This document shows, in pieces, positions 16,514-26,035 of a DNA stretch of 64,000 nucleotides (position 1 is the stretch's first letter; the number at the start of each line of letters is the position of its first letter). The stretch comes from CALCLY01 sp900552775 (GTDB taxonomy: Bacteria; Bacillota; Clostridia; UMGS1883; UMGS1540). The DNA lies in the NCBI GenBank assembly GCA_937966555.1, contig CALCLY010000022.1, positions 186,001-250,000 on the forward strand, written 5' to 3'. The position numbers and the translations under genes are program-made. Under the pieces are notes generated by a model, which was not told where the DNA came from, searched no databases, and saw only the letters and a list, made by a program, of their open reading frames with translations.

Positions 16514-16924
16514 TCAGTCCCTTATCACAGACTCCATAAGGGCTTCAAGTGACTGCAGGTCTTCCGAACTGCTGAGCCCTTCATATTCCGAAATGGCGTT
16601 TTCCACATCTTCCGCAGCGTTCATTCCTTCGCGCGTCAGCTCAATCTCAACTATCCGCTCGTCCTTTTTGCTTTTTTTACGGCTTAAATAACCGTGTTTA
16701 TGAAGCTTTTTGCACATTGCGGATGTGTTGGTTTTGGCAAACCCGGTCACTTTGGCAACAGAACCTACAGTTGCTGCCCCGAACTTATGCATGAAATAAA
16801 TTATTTTAAGCTGCGACATCGTAAGCCCGTACTTCTTGCACATGGGTTTAAGTACTTTTTCAAAACAGTCGTTAATTTTAATAGTAAGCTTCCAAAGTCT
16901 CGGCATGTAAATACTTTTGCCCAT
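16514..16924 (-). CDS. MarR-family transcriptional regulator
   Basis: 136 residues with a winged helix-turn-helix: recognition region VGSVAKVTGFAKTNTSAMCKKL (residues about 53-74) and wing LSRKKSKKDERIVEIELT. MarR proteins bind short palindromes as dimers and release them on binding a small aromatic or acyl ligand. It is first in an operon with an E2-like protein and an acyl-CoA ligase, so an acyl or acyl-CoA inducer is plausible. A perfect palindrome overlaps the -10 box of its own promoter, which points to autorepression. A good AAAGGAG site precedes the ATG. Confidence 0.92.
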   Translation of the reverse strand: MGKSIYMPRLWKLTIKINDCFEKVLKPMCKKYGLTMSQLKIIYFMHKFGAATVGSVAKVTGFAKTNTSAMCKKLHKHGYLSRKKSKKDERIVEIELTREGMNAAEDVENAISEYEGLSSSEDLQSLEALMESVIRD

Positions 16925-16946
16925 GGTAGGCTCCTTTCCGAATAAT

Positions 16947-16971
16947 TATTATGTATTTTTTATACATAATA
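16947..16971. promoter_or_regulatory. MarR operator palindrome overlapping the -10 box
   Basis: A perfect inverted repeat, TATTATGTAT (16947-16956), five bases, ATACATAATA (16962-16971). The outer TATTAT is itself the -10 hexamer of the minus-strand promoter. Confidence 0.7.
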
Positions 16972-16994
16972 TACTTTTTTTCAGAAAAAGTCAA
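16966..16994 (-). promoter_or_regulatory. Promoter of the marR operon
   Basis: On the minus strand: TTGACT (16994-16989), 17 bp, TATTAT (16971-16966). Repressor bound to the overlapping palindrome would block RNA polymerase. Confidence 0.7.
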
Positions 16995-17023
16995 GTGTTT
17001 AAATAGATTTTTAATGATTTTCG

Positions 17024-17053
17024 TTGCAATTTGTTCACAAGTTATGTTATAAT
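17024..17053 (+). promoter_or_regulatory. Promoter of the SLH/beta-propeller gene
   Basis: TTGCAA (17024-17029), 18 bp, TATAAT (17048-17053), 38 bp upstream of the ATG. Confidence 0.65.
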
Positions 17054-17090
17054 AAATGTAATGATAAATTAAAGAACGGAGGATTATTTT

Positions 17091-18509
17091 ATGTTAAAGA
17101 AAACAACTGCTGTACTGCTGGCGTCAACAATTATCTGTTCCCCTGTTTTTGCCGCACCGAGTTCGTGGGCAAAATCCGAGGTTTCGGAAGCAACTGCGAA
17201 AGGTCTTGTTTCTGAAATGATCACAGCAGACTATCAAAAACCGATAACCCGTGAAGAATTTTGCGAAGAAGTTATGCTTCTTTTCGGCAAGCTCGGCGGT
17301 ACGGAAAAACCGACCGACGGAATATCTTTTTCGGACACAGATGACATAAACATCAAAAAAGCCGCTGCTTTAGGCATAGTTATGGGTGTAGGAAACGATG
17401 CTTTTGCACCCGGAAACAGTATCACACGTCAGGAAATCTGCACAATGCTTTTGCGTACCGCGGACGCTCTCGGCAAAAAATCCGGCGAAGCGGAATTTGA
17501 AAACACATTTGCGGATTCCGCAGATATAAGCGACTGGGCATTAAAAGGTGTAAAATATCTTAACATGCTTGAGATTATGCTCGGCGATGAAAACGGGAAC
17601 ATAATGCCGCAGAACAACACAACATGCGAACAGGCAATTCTTCTTATAAACAGACTTTATAAAGCTTATGCCGTTTCTTCATCCGGCAATATCCTTTCGG
17701 CTTTCGGTCTTGTATCTTCCGGTAACACAACCTCTAACATGAAAAACGGTGCATTTGCCGTTAAAGGTCTTGACAGGGTTCTCTATATTTCGGACGGAAC
17801 CGGAATCTATTCCTCCGATGAAAACGGTACAGTTAAACCGATTTTGAAAACCCCCGTAAAAAATATTTTTGTTGACTCCGATGTTATATACTATATAAGT
17901 TCAGCGGACGGTAAAATCCATACCTTATCCAAAGACGGTACAAACGAGCGGGAAATTTCAAAAAATGCCTCAGACGCTTTCACAGTTTCCGGCAACTATT
18001 TATACTACAGAGATCTTTCCTCAAAACTTATAAAAACAGACCTTACAACGGGCGCTGAAGAAGAATTTGTTTCTCATATAACTTCGGTGCCAATTCCCGC
18101 AAGCTTTGGCGTTTATTACGCCGATGAAACCGGAATATACAGCAAAAACGTTTCAACCGGAGCTTTAGAATGCATCAAAAGCGGTTCTTACACCTCTGTT
18201 ATTTCGGACAACGGAACCTTTTATGCTTTAAACTCTGCCGGCAAGCTTTGCTCTGTAAGTTCAAGCGGAGAGGAAAAACTTATAACCGACAAAGGCGTTT
18301 CCGATTTTGTTATATGCTCTGATGTAGCGGTATTTAAAGCTGCGGACGGTATATACAAAAAAGATTTAAACGGAAAATTTGAAATTAAACTTACATCCGA
18401 TATTTCCCCGGAATTAAATTCATTCGGAAGGAATATATATTTAAAGACGTCTGTCGGAACAATTTATTCCGTTAACACAAAAACTCTTGAAAAAATAAAG
18501 TTAAATTAG
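17091..18509 (+). CDS. SLH-domain protein with a beta-propeller-like C-terminus (DUF5050-like)
   Basis: 472 residues. A signal peptide (MLKKTTAVLLASTIICSPVFA) is followed by SLH repeats at residues about 24-190, with signatures ITREEFCEEV and NSITRQEICTML. From about residue 210 to 470 there are repeated short blades of the type YYISSADGKIHTLSKDG, as in DUF5050 / WD-like propellers of Clostridia. The protein is predicted to sit on the cell wall through its N-terminal SLH repeats and present a propeller outward, for binding rather than catalysis. It is a single gene between divergent marR and asd. GGAGG precedes the ATG. Confidence 0.85.
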   Translation: MLKKTTAVLLASTIICSPVFAAPSSWAKSEVSEATAKGLVSEMITADYQKPITREEFCEEVMLLFGKLGGTEKPTDGISFSDTDDINIKKAAALGIVMGVGNDAFAPGNSITRQEICTMLLRTADALGKKSGEAEFENTFADSADISDWALKGVKYLNMLEIMLGDENGNIMPQNNTTCEQAILLINRLYKAYAVSSSGNILSAFGLVSSGNTTSNMKNGAFAVKGLDRVLYISDGTGIYSSDENGTVKPILKTPVKNIFVDSDVIYYISSADGKIHTLSKDGTNEREISKNASDAFTVSGNYLYYRDLSSKLIKTDLTTGAEEEFVSHITSVPIPASFGVYYADETGIYSKNVSTGALECIKSGSYTSVISDNGTFYALNSAGKLCSVSSSGEEKLITDKGVSDFVICSDVAVFKAADGIYKKDLNGKFEIKLTSDISPELNSFGRNIYLKTSVGTIYSVNTKTLEKIKLN

Positions 18510-18521
18510 TTAACAATTTAG

Positions 18522-18550
18522 TTGACAAATGAATAAAACAATGGTAGAAT
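18522..18550 (+). promoter_or_regulatory. Promoter of the asd-dapA-dapB operon
   Basis: TTGACA (18522-18527), 17 bp, TAGAAT (18545-18550). The leader is only about 35 bases, too short for a lysine riboswitch. Confidence 0.8.
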
Positions 18551-18592
18551 TAGTATTTAATAAGCAAAAAGATACAGAGAGGACTTGACAAT

Positions 18593-19588
18593 ATGAAAAA
18601 GTATAAAATTGCAGTAGTCGGAGCTACGGGAATGGTTGGAAGAACATTCCTTAAAGTTTTGGAAGAGTACAAACTGCCCGCAGAAAGCTACACGCTTTTC
18701 GCATCGGCTAAATCAGCCGGAAGTCAAATCGACTTCATGGGCGAAAAATACACGGTTCAGGAACTTAACGAGCATTCGTTTGACGCTGGTTTTGACATTG
18801 CTCTTTTCTCCGCCGGCGGAAGCACAAGCGAAAAATTTGCGCCCATTGCCGCAGAACACGGCTGCCTTGTTATAGACAACAGCAGCGCATGGAGAATGAA
18901 CAAAGATGTTCCGCTTGTTGTGCCCGAAGTTAATCCGGAAGCAATAAAAGAAAATAAAGGTATAATTGCAAACCCCAATTGTTCAACTATCCAGGCTATG
19001 GTTGCTATAAAACCTCTCCACGATAAATACAAAGTTAAAAGAATAGTATATTCAACGTATCAGGCTGTTTCCGGTGCAGGACGTGCAGGATGGGAAGATC
19101 TTGAAAACGGTCTCCGCGGCGAGGCTCCGAAGAAGTTCCCGCATCAGATTGCCGGCAACTGTCTTCCCCACATCGATGTATTTCTTCCCAACGGTTATAC
19201 AAAAGAAGAAATGAAAATGGTTAACGAAACACGCAAGATTTTGGGTGACGATTCTCTCCGCATCACTGCAACAACCGTGCGCGTGCCTGTGTTTAACAGC
19301 CACAGTGAGTCAATAAACCTTGAATTTGAAAAGCAGTTTGATTTGGATGAGCTTAAAGAAGTTTTAAGAAATGCACCCGGTGTTATAGTTGAAGATGATG
19401 TTGAAAACAACGTGTATCCGCTTGCTACCGAAGCTACGGGTCATGATGAAACATTTGTCGGCAGAATCAGACGTGATGAAAGCGTTAAATCCGGAGTTAA
19501 CCTTTGGGTTGTTGCGGACAATATACGCAAAGGCGCTGCTTCAAATGCTGTTCAGATTGCTAAAAAGTTTATCGAATATGATGTGTGA
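18593..19588 (+). CDS. asd: Aspartate-semialdehyde dehydrogenase
   Basis: 331 residues. The Rossmann motif GATGMVGRTF is at the N-terminus and the active-site Cys lies in NPNCSTIQ (about residue 129). The enzyme reduces aspartyl phosphate to aspartate semialdehyde with NADPH, the branch point to lysine/diaminopimelate, threonine and methionine. It is the first gene of an operon with dapA (30 bp downstream) and dapB. The length is normal and the context confirms the call. Confidence 0.97.
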   Translation: MKKYKIAVVGATGMVGRTFLKVLEEYKLPAESYTLFASAKSAGSQIDFMGEKYTVQELNEHSFDAGFDIALFSAGGSTSEKFAPIAAEHGCLVIDNSSAWRMNKDVPLVVPEVNPEAIKENKGIIANPNCSTIQAMVAIKPLHDKYKVKRIVYSTYQAVSGAGRAGWEDLENGLRGEAPKKFPHQIAGNCLPHIDVFLPNGYTKEEMKMVNETRKILGDDSLRITATTVRVPVFNSHSESINLEFEKQFDLDELKEVLRNAPGVIVEDDVENNVYPLATEATGHDETFVGRIRRDESVKSGVNLWVVADNIRKGAASNAVQIAKKFIEYDV

Positions 19589-19618
19589 ACGTCTTATTGA
19601 CGGAAAGGAGATAGCACT

Positions 19619-20506
19619 ATGAGAAATATCCCATTTACAGGGTCGGGCGTTGCGCTTATCACTCCGTTTAAAAACGGTTCTGTTGATTTTGACAAGCTCG
19701 GAGAGCTTATTGATTTTCACATTAATAACAAAACGGACGCCATAATTGTCTGCGGGACCACAGGAGAAGCTGCAACAATGCCGGATGCGGAACATTTAAG
19801 CGTTATTGAATACACAGTTAAAAAAGCCGACGGCAGAATCAAGGTAATTGCCGGCACAGGCTCAAACGATACCGCGCACGGAATTGAACTTTCCAAAAAA
19901 GCCGAAGCTCTCGGTGCAGATGCGTTGCTCACCGTAACGCCATATTACAACAAGGCTACGCAGAAGGGTCTTGTTATCCATTTCAACGCCATTGCCGACG
20001 CTGTACATATTCCTATTATACTTTACAGTGTAAAAGGCCGCACAGGTGTAAATATTGCTCCTCAAACACTTTTTGAACTTTCAAAGCACCCGAATATTGT
20101 GGCGGTTAAAGAAGCCAGCGGAGATATAGGTCAGGTTGCGGAGATTGCCGCTTTGTGCGGAGACAATCTCGCAATATATTCGGGCGATGACAACATGACG
20201 GTTCCGGTTATGTCTCTCGGCGGCGTGGGCGTTATATCCGTCATCGCAAATATTTTGCCCGAAGAAACGCATGATCTCACGGCAAAATTTCTTGAAGGCG
20301 ATATTAAAGGCGCGCGTGAGCTTCAGCTTCACATGCTCGAAATTATGGGCGCAATGTTTTACGAAGTTAATCCGATTCCCGTTAAAACCGCAATGAATCT
20401 TCTTGGTTTTAATGTCGGTGACCTCAGACTGCCTCTTTGCGAAATGGAAGAAGCAAATTTAAACAAACTCAAAAAAGCACTTACAAACTACGGATTTAAA
20501 CTTTAA
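19619..20506 (+). CDS. dapA: 4-hydroxy-tetrahydrodipicolinate synthase
   Basis: 295 residues, a TIM-barrel class I aldolase. Visible signatures are GTTGEAATM and the Schiff-base Lys in VAVKEASGD. It condenses pyruvate with aspartate semialdehyde in the first committed step to meso-diaminopimelate and lysine. The usual YNVPGRT stretch reads YSVKGRTG: the catalytic Tyr and the Arg-Thr are kept, but Asn and Pro are changed to Ser and Lys, which is unusual. A strong GGAGAT site precedes the ATG. It lies between asd and dapB. A second member of the superfamily is encoded at 62444-63319 but differs in context. Confidence 0.95.
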   Translation: MRNIPFTGSGVALITPFKNGSVDFDKLGELIDFHINNKTDAIIVCGTTGEAATMPDAEHLSVIEYTVKKADGRIKVIAGTGSNDTAHGIELSKKAEALGADALLTVTPYYNKATQKGLVIHFNAIADAVHIPIILYSVKGRTGVNIAPQTLFELSKHPNIVAVKEASGDIGQVAEIAALCGDNLAIYSGDDNMTVPVMSLGGVGVISVIANILPEETHDLTAKFLEGDIKGARELQLHMLEIMGAMFYEVNPIPVKTAMNLLGFNVGDLRLPLCEMEEANLNKLKKALTNYGFKL

Positions 20507-20520
20507 GGCGGTGCTCGCAA

Positions 20521-21270
20521 ATGATAAACGTAATACTAAGCGGCGCTAACGGACACATGGGAAAAGTTATTGCCTCATTGGCGGAAAATGACCCCGATAT
20601 ACTCATATGCGCCGGATTCGATATAAACAATATGCCCGGAGACGGATTTCCTGTGTACAAAAATCCGTTTGAATATACGGGCGAGGCGGACGTTATAATA
20701 GACTTTTCGCACCCCTCGGCATTTCAGGAACTGACAAAATATGCAAAAGAGCGTAAATTGCCAACAATTTTTGCAACAACCGGTTTATCCGACGAACAGA
20801 AAAAAGAGCTTCACGCACTTGCGGCAGATATTCCGGTATTTTTCTCGGCAAACATGTCTTTAGGCGTAAATCTCTTAATAGATCTCGTTAAACGCGCAGC
20901 TGCCGCTTTGCAGGGATTTGACATTGAGATAATAGAAAAACATCATAACAGAAAAATTGACGCACCAAGCGGAACTGCGCTTGCTATAGCAGACGCAATT
21001 TCCGAAGTTCGTCATAATTCAGAATATATGTATGACCGCCACAGCATCAGAAGAAAAAGATCGGAAAACGAAATCGGCATTCATGCCGTACGCGGCGGCA
21101 CTATAGTCGGGGAACATGATGTTCTTTTCGCCGGTCTTGATGAGGTAATTGAAATTAAGCACACGGCTCAAAGCCGCGAAATTTTCGCAGCGGGAGCAAT
21201 AAAAGCCGCAAAGTTTTTGTATAATAAACCAAAAGGCTTTTATAATATGAACGATATTATTAATGCATAA
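20521..21270 (+). CDS. dapB: 4-hydroxy-tetrahydrodipicolinate reductase
   Basis: 249 residues. An N-terminal nucleotide-binding GANGHMGKV motif and the substrate-binding motif HHNRKIDAPSGTA (about residue 140) identify DapB. It reduces the DapA product with NAD(P)H. It starts 14 bp after dapA and ends the operon just before a strong terminator. Later diaminopimelate steps are not in the window. Confidence 0.96.
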   Translation: MINVILSGANGHMGKVIASLAENDPDILICAGFDINNMPGDGFPVYKNPFEYTGEADVIIDFSHPSAFQELTKYAKERKLPTIFATTGLSDEQKKELHALAADIPVFFSANMSLGVNLLIDLVKRAAAALQGFDIEIIEKHHNRKIDAPSGTALAIADAISEVRHNSEYMYDRHSIRRKRSENEIGIHAVRGGTIVGEHDVLFAGLDEVIEIKHTAQSREIFAAGAIKAAKFLYNKPKGFYNMNDIINA

Positions 21271-21274
21271 TAAA

Positions 21275-21320
21275 AAAAGAGGCTGCAGCAAATTTAAATA
21301 ATTTTGCTGCAGCCTCTTTT
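21275..21320. terminator. Bidirectional terminator, dapB / SGNH gene
   Basis: An 18-bp perfect stem (core GAGGCTGCAGCAAA) with a 10-base loop has A and T runs on both sides. It overlaps the stop codon of the convergent SGNH gene. Confidence 0.92.
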
Positions 21321-22044
21321 ACAGCTCCATAATTGTCTCAAACAAAGATGCCGCAAAAAGATAATGCATTTCGTCTGTCGGATGATTTATACGGTTACTT
21401 AAAAGCCTTGTAATATCCGCTCCGTTTTCATAAAGTTTTTTCCATTTTCCGTAACAGTCGCAGACCCTAACGTTGTTTTCCTTAGCAACTCGTATTGCGC
21501 TTTCCATATATTTATCCATTGTTCCGTCATTTTGTGTTTTGGATACATCTTCGCAAATTGCCAGAACCTCTTTGTCTGAAAATTCTCTCGTTACATATGT
21601 TGTCATCATATTCGGAGTCATAAATATTGCTTCTATGTCATTTTGACGAAGCTGCAAAAAGATGTTATTTAAAGCATCTTCATATTCCCCCACTCTTTCA
21701 ATGCCGTTTCTCGCGTCATTAAGTCCGAAGCAGACTACACATAAATCAGGTTTTTTATCTATAATATCACGTTTTAGTCTTTTAGCTCCCTCCGGTGCCG
21801 CACCTCCGCTTGAACCTGCATTAATAACGGAAATTGGCGCTTTCGGAAAAACCGTTTCAAGCATCCTTGCCAAAATATGATGATATGTTGTTTGCTGTCT
21901 GAAATTGCATGTGAAACCACCTTCTATCGGCTTATACATCTCAAAGCAGCCATGAGTTACGCTGTCACCTATAAACCCTATTGTTATGGGAGCTCCGTCC
22001 AGATAATTAACCGTTTTTCTTTTGAATTTAGCTGTGATCTTCAT
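21319..22044 (-). CDS. SGNH/GDSL-family hydrolase
   Basis: 241 residues. Block I is FIGDSVTHG with the nucleophilic Ser, block III is GLNDARNG, and block V is HPTDEMHY with the catalytic Asp and His. There is no signal peptide. Relatives deacylate sugars or lipids; a carbohydrate esterase acting with the upstream glycosidase is likely. The start codon overlaps the stop of the GH106-like gene by 4 bp (ATGA), so the two are translationally coupled. It is the last gene of the six-gene operon that starts at 32617. Confidence 0.88.
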   Translation of the reverse strand: MKITAKFKRKTVNYLDGAPITIGFIGDSVTHGCFEMYKPIEGGFTCNFRQQTTYHHILARMLETVFPKAPISVINAGSSGGAAPEGAKRLKRDIIDKKPDLCVVCFGLNDARNGIERVGEYEDALNNIFLQLRQNDIEAIFMTPNMMTTYVTREFSDKEVLAICEDVSKTQNDGTMDKYMESAIRVAKENNVRVCDCYGKWKKLYENGADITRLLSNRINHPTDEMHYLFAASLFETIMEL

Positions 22045-24416
22045 TTTTTAAATTCGTCTTCCTCCTTTATAAATACTCCTACAGGTCCCAGCAAACCGCC
22101 CGGCAAAGCTTTCTTTTCATGTATTTGCATATTTTCGTTATAAGGTCCTATATCTGCAATATCATGAAGTGAAAAATAGCTGTTTCCCGCACAGCGGTTA
22201 GCTATTGTGTTCGAAACAACAATTTTTATTTCATCGCCGCCGCAAACATCCGAAATCTCCAGCGTGTACGGAGGCATTGTTATTGTATATTTTCTGCCGT
22301 TCACAAACACCTTTGCAAAATATCTAACTTCTCCCAAATCAAGCAGTATATCAGTTCTGCCCATATTTTCCGGAAATTTGCAAAAGTACGTAACCTCGCC
22401 CGAAAAATCAGCCGCCCATTCATATAGCCCTTTGTGGGTTTCACCGTGTTTAAAGTTCAAATTATACGGTTTATCACTGTCCAAAACATATTCACGGCTA
22501 ATATATGAATCAAAATTTTTCAAAGTGCAATAATACCCGTATTCTTTTCTCACTGTACCTTTGAAGCTGCCTTTTTCGTCAAAAATTATCATTTTTCCTT
22601 CGCCGCGCAGCAGCTCCGCTGAGATAAAAATCTTGCCGTTCCGATGCTGAAAATCAATATCATAAACATTGCCGTTTAAGAGATTAACTTCAAACGGAGT
22701 TCCGTTTGAATAAAAGCCTATATTTTCGCTGACTTTTTCATTTCCCGTGTTAACAATAAAGTATATTTCTTTTTCGTCATATATCTTTTTAAGTGCTTTT
22801 ATATATCTGTTTTTTCGGATGATACACGGTTTGGCACATGACGATACGGCGCCGAGCTTTTCAAATATTCTTTTATCTTCAAAATTCGCATGCGGTATAC
22901 AGACATTTTTGTATGACACATGCTCACCGCAAACCGCACCGTCTTTTATAACAGAATTCAAAACGAAATCCTCATCTATTATATCAAATGCAATTCCCTG
23001 TTCTTCAAGCATTTTACCGGCTTCATCATAATTTTTCACAGCTTCTTTCATGATGTCACCGCCGGCACAAATGCTTGCGGCAGGATAATATAATGCTGTA
23101 TCGACACAGCTTTCGGAGTTTTGAAGGATATATGACAGACGTGCAGTGTAACCATTTATTTCACTCATGCAGTCGGTACCTGGATTTTGCTTTATAAAAT
23201 TCGGTCTGAACTGTAAACTCATCTCATGTTCTTCATCGTATGACATTATCATAAAGTTAAACAGATTAATCCCCATAACCGCCTGATAATTAATTACATA
23301 TCTCATCTCTTCACATGTCAGCTGAGAGCCGTACACCGCAAAAGATTCACTGAGGCTGATTCGGCTCCCGTTCTGTCTTGCCGCAGAAGCCGCAAGACGC
23401 GGAAAAAACTCGTTTCCTTCCACAGAATATCCGTTTTCTCCGGGAAACGTTATCTGATTCCATATAACATCAATCCCGGGAACGTCAAAGCAGCGCAGCG
23501 TTTTGAGAATATTGCCGTACGCGCTGACAACACACCCATCGGCAATATTCTCGTTATTCAGATGACCGGCAAGAAGCATGTTATGCTTATTAAGCCATTT
23601 CTTTGTCGGTGTAAAATAATTTTCTCTGACAAGTTCTCCGCATAACATAAAATAATCTTTAAGCGCTTTGTGTTCATCAAAAGTTTCGGGTTTTTTATCG
23701 CCGTAAATATACGGAATATAATCAGTCATATCATAACCGAAGCGTTCCGAAAAAATCCTGTCCATGTTTTTTGTCCATGTAAACATTTGCGCTTCATCGT
23801 CAAACATCAATACTTTTCCGCTGTCTTTGTACCGTTTTAAATTTTCTGCGAATTTATTATAAGTAAGTTCCGTAAAAACAGGCAAAGTCCGCTTATCGGC
23901 AACGTCTGAAAAAATTCCGCAAATATTCTCCCAAAAATACTCATAAACAGTGCAATCATGCGCCGCTTTATCACCCGGATAAATTCTTTTATTATCACAA
24001 AATGCCGATAAATGATTTTCTGATGCGGCAAAAGCTTCTCCTTTTTTCAAAAAAAGTTCTTTCTTCGAAATTTGCTTGAGCAAAACATCAGGATTTCTGT
24101 CGACAACCTGTCCGCACGCTCCGCCGGACGGCCAGCCGCCCTCATTATAATACCATACATACATCCCTTTTTCATGTGCATAATCCGATGCATAAAACAA
24201 AAGTTCAAAGTATTCCTCCGAAAGGTATTGGGGCTTTAAATGTGTTCTTATGCTGCGCGGTCTGAAACGTTCGGGTTCGGCTATGACGTAGAACGCTCTG
24301 ATTCCGCAATCGCACATATAGTCAATTCTGCTACGTATTCCCTCCCGGGTGACGGCGGTGTTCCATGCCCATGCGTATGCCGGGTAATAGTTTGACGGTA
24401 TATTTTTGAAATCCAT
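22041..24416 (-). CDS. GH106-like glycoside hydrolase (putative alpha-L-rhamnosidase family)
   Basis: 791 residues from the ATG at 24416, which follows CGGAGG; an in-frame ATG 21 bp upstream lacks a site. The N-terminal TIM-barrel-like part contains YVWYYNEGGWPSGGACG, which recalls the conserved DE-GWPSG region of GH106, and several acidic candidates (FDDEAQMFTW, ISLSESFAVYG). The C-terminal 150 residues look like a jelly-roll sugar-binding domain. There is no signal peptide, so it probably acts on imported oligosaccharides. A GH2-related clan member is the main alternative. It is coupled to an SGNH esterase and lies in a LacI-type operon. Confidence 0.65.
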   Translation of the reverse strand: MDFKNIPSNYYPAYAWAWNTAVTREGIRSRIDYMCDCGIRAFYVIAEPERFRPRSIRTHLKPQYLSEEYFELLFYASDYAHEKGMYVWYYNEGGWPSGGACGQVVDRNPDVLLKQISKKELFLKKGEAFAASENHLSAFCDNKRIYPGDKAAHDCTVYEYFWENICGIFSDVADKRTLPVFTELTYNKFAENLKRYKDSGKVLMFDDEAQMFTWTKNMDRIFSERFGYDMTDYIPYIYGDKKPETFDEHKALKDYFMLCGELVRENYFTPTKKWLNKHNMLLAGHLNNENIADGCVVSAYGNILKTLRCFDVPGIDVIWNQITFPGENGYSVEGNEFFPRLAASAARQNGSRISLSESFAVYGSQLTCEEMRYVINYQAVMGINLFNFMIMSYDEEHEMSLQFRPNFIKQNPGTDCMSEINGYTARLSYILQNSESCVDTALYYPAASICAGGDIMKEAVKNYDEAGKMLEEQGIAFDIIDEDFVLNSVIKDGAVCGEHVSYKNVCIPHANFEDKRIFEKLGAVSSCAKPCIIRKNRYIKALKKIYDEKEIYFIVNTGNEKVSENIGFYSNGTPFEVNLLNGNVYDIDFQHRNGKIFISAELLRGEGKMIIFDEKGSFKGTVRKEYGYYCTLKNFDSYISREYVLDSDKPYNLNFKHGETHKGLYEWAADFSGEVTYFCKFPENMGRTDILLDLGEVRYFAKVFVNGRKYTITMPPYTLEISDVCGGDEIKIVVSNTIANRCAGNSYFSLHDIADIGPYNENMQIHEKKALPGGLLGPVGVFIKEEDEFKK

Positions 24417-24451
24417 GTTTTTCCTCCGTTTTTGCATTAAATCCGCAAGAC

Positions 24452-25861
24452 TCAGTACGGACCGTAATTTGAGTCAATTGTCTCAATATTTGCCCTTGAC
24501 GCCTTGCTTACGGAAATATCGTCAAACGACACATCAAATTCCGAATTCGGTAATCCGTAAAAATTAATTATACCCGTTAAATCGGCATCATTGCTGATTA
24601 AATCTGTACGCGCCCCGCGTTTGTTTGTGCTTGTTCTGTAAAAGAGTTTTCCGTCAACAAACATGTATGTATTTCCCAAAGTTGTTCCGCTGCTTTGCGA
24701 AGCCAGATAGTTTTTTGTTATTATGTCAATTGTAATCCACTTTCCGGCTTCAATTTCGCCTATTTTTTCGCACTCGGTGGAATCAAGTATTAAATTCTTG
24801 TTATTATTGACACTGTAAACCGCAATTTTACCTTCCTCGCTCCCGGCTGAAAATGCAAATTCATTTTTCGCGGTCGCAATAACAAACCCGGGGTTTTCCG
24901 ATGCACTGTCAACTTTAAGTAAAATCCTATGCTGCTCTGTGGCATCTGAATAGCTTCCGCCCCAGTCAGCACGGGTAAGTCTGTAATAAGAGCTGTTATC
25001 GTTTTTATCATTTCTGCTGAGGTTAAAATAATAATCACCGTTTGAACTCTTAAATGCAATATTGGCGTATGTATTGTTTGTTGTCATATTGGTTGACCAT
25101 GCTCCGGCTCCGGGATTATGACTTCCGTTTGGTGTACATCCGCTGAGCCAATAATTGCATGTATCGCTAAAATGATAACTTAAAGGATATGTTCTTACCG
25201 TGTATCTGGCATAAGTGCCGTCTGCGGCATAAACTTTATATGCCAATGCATTTGTCATATCCTGTGCACCGCTTGTTTCGGCTACAACATCACCTGTTGA
25301 CGAAGATATAAGCGGTTCTGCAGACTTAAATTCCTGAGGTATGCCATAAGTCTTTACTACCGGATAAAAATCTATTTTTCTGGCAAAATCGTAAACATAA
25401 CCTTGATATGTGACACCGTCCGCCGTGACAGAAGCCGCATCAACTCTCTTTTCACAGGACACATCCGTCAAAGCAATCGGTTTTGTAATCGGGCTGCATT
25501 CTTCGTCCCAAGCCAAAACTTTAAAACTGCCGTCAGCACGAACGCTTAAATCGTCAAGTGCTACTTCTTTTGTCTGAGAAGGTTTTACCGAAACTATTCT
25601 GCAGTCAACACCTGAAAGCCTGTTTTCATAATATGCACATTCTATAATACTTACTTTTTTTTCGGAACCCGTCTCGTTTCTCACTGTTGCCGTTGCCGAA
25701 ATATTTCCGTCTTTTATTGTGTAGATACTTTGCCCGTTCTCCGAAAATCTGACTTCATCAACATATATTCCCTCCGAATTTGCAGACACCGCCGAGCACA
25801 CCGCAGCGGCAAGGATGATAAATAATCCGATTACCGCCAATTTTACAGAATTGCTTTTCAC
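24452..25861 (-). CDS. Secreted protein of unknown function
   Basis: 469 residues from a GTG at 25861, eight bases after AAGGAG; another in-frame GTG at 25870 is too close to that site. A signal peptide or anchor (VKLAVIGLFIILAAAVCSAVSA) is followed by an Ig-like segment (residues about 30-120), a middle region with STGDVVAETSGAQDM, and a C-terminal laminin-G/concanavalin-like sandwich of the type KWITIDIITKNY...NTYMFVDGKLFY. A carbohydrate-binding role fits the operon, but I do not recognise a named family. Confidence 0.75.
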   Translation of the reverse strand: MKSNSVKLAVIGLFIILAAAVCSAVSANSEGIYVDEVRFSENGQSIYTIKDGNISATATVRNETGSEKKVSIIECAYYENRLSGVDCRIVSVKPSQTKEVALDDLSVRADGSFKVLAWDEECSPITKPIALTDVSCEKRVDAASVTADGVTYQGYVYDFARKIDFYPVVKTYGIPQEFKSAEPLISSSTGDVVAETSGAQDMTNALAYKVYAADGTYARYTVRTYPLSYHFSDTCNYWLSGCTPNGSHNPGAGAWSTNMTTNNTYANIAFKSSNGDYYFNLSRNDKNDNSSYYRLTRADWGGSYSDATEQHRILLKVDSASENPGFVIATAKNEFAFSAGSEEGKIAVYSVNNNKNLILDSTECEKIGEIEAGKWITIDIITKNYLASQSSGTTLGNTYMFVDGKLFYRTSTNKRGARTDLISNDADLTGIINFYGLPNSEFDVSFDDISVSKASRANIETIDSNYGPY

Positions 25862-26035
25862 TTTAAACACTCCTTAAAATTTAATTTTTTTCTCATTTTT
25901 ATTAAGACTTATTAAATCATTTCAGGTCCACCTCCAAACAGAGATTATGCTTAAGAAGTTTACTGCTCTGCCGGTTATAAAATCCGTAAACTTCAAAACA
26001 AACATAAATCGAAGAATTTTACAAAGCTTTTCACA

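Noticed and set aside
16086..16691. 201-codon plus-strand open frame across the E2-like and marR genes
   Set aside because: Antisense to two well-supported genes; no start signal or family features.
18551..18592. Lysine riboswitch before asd
   Set aside because: Only about 40 bases separate the -10 box from the start codon, too few for the L-box.
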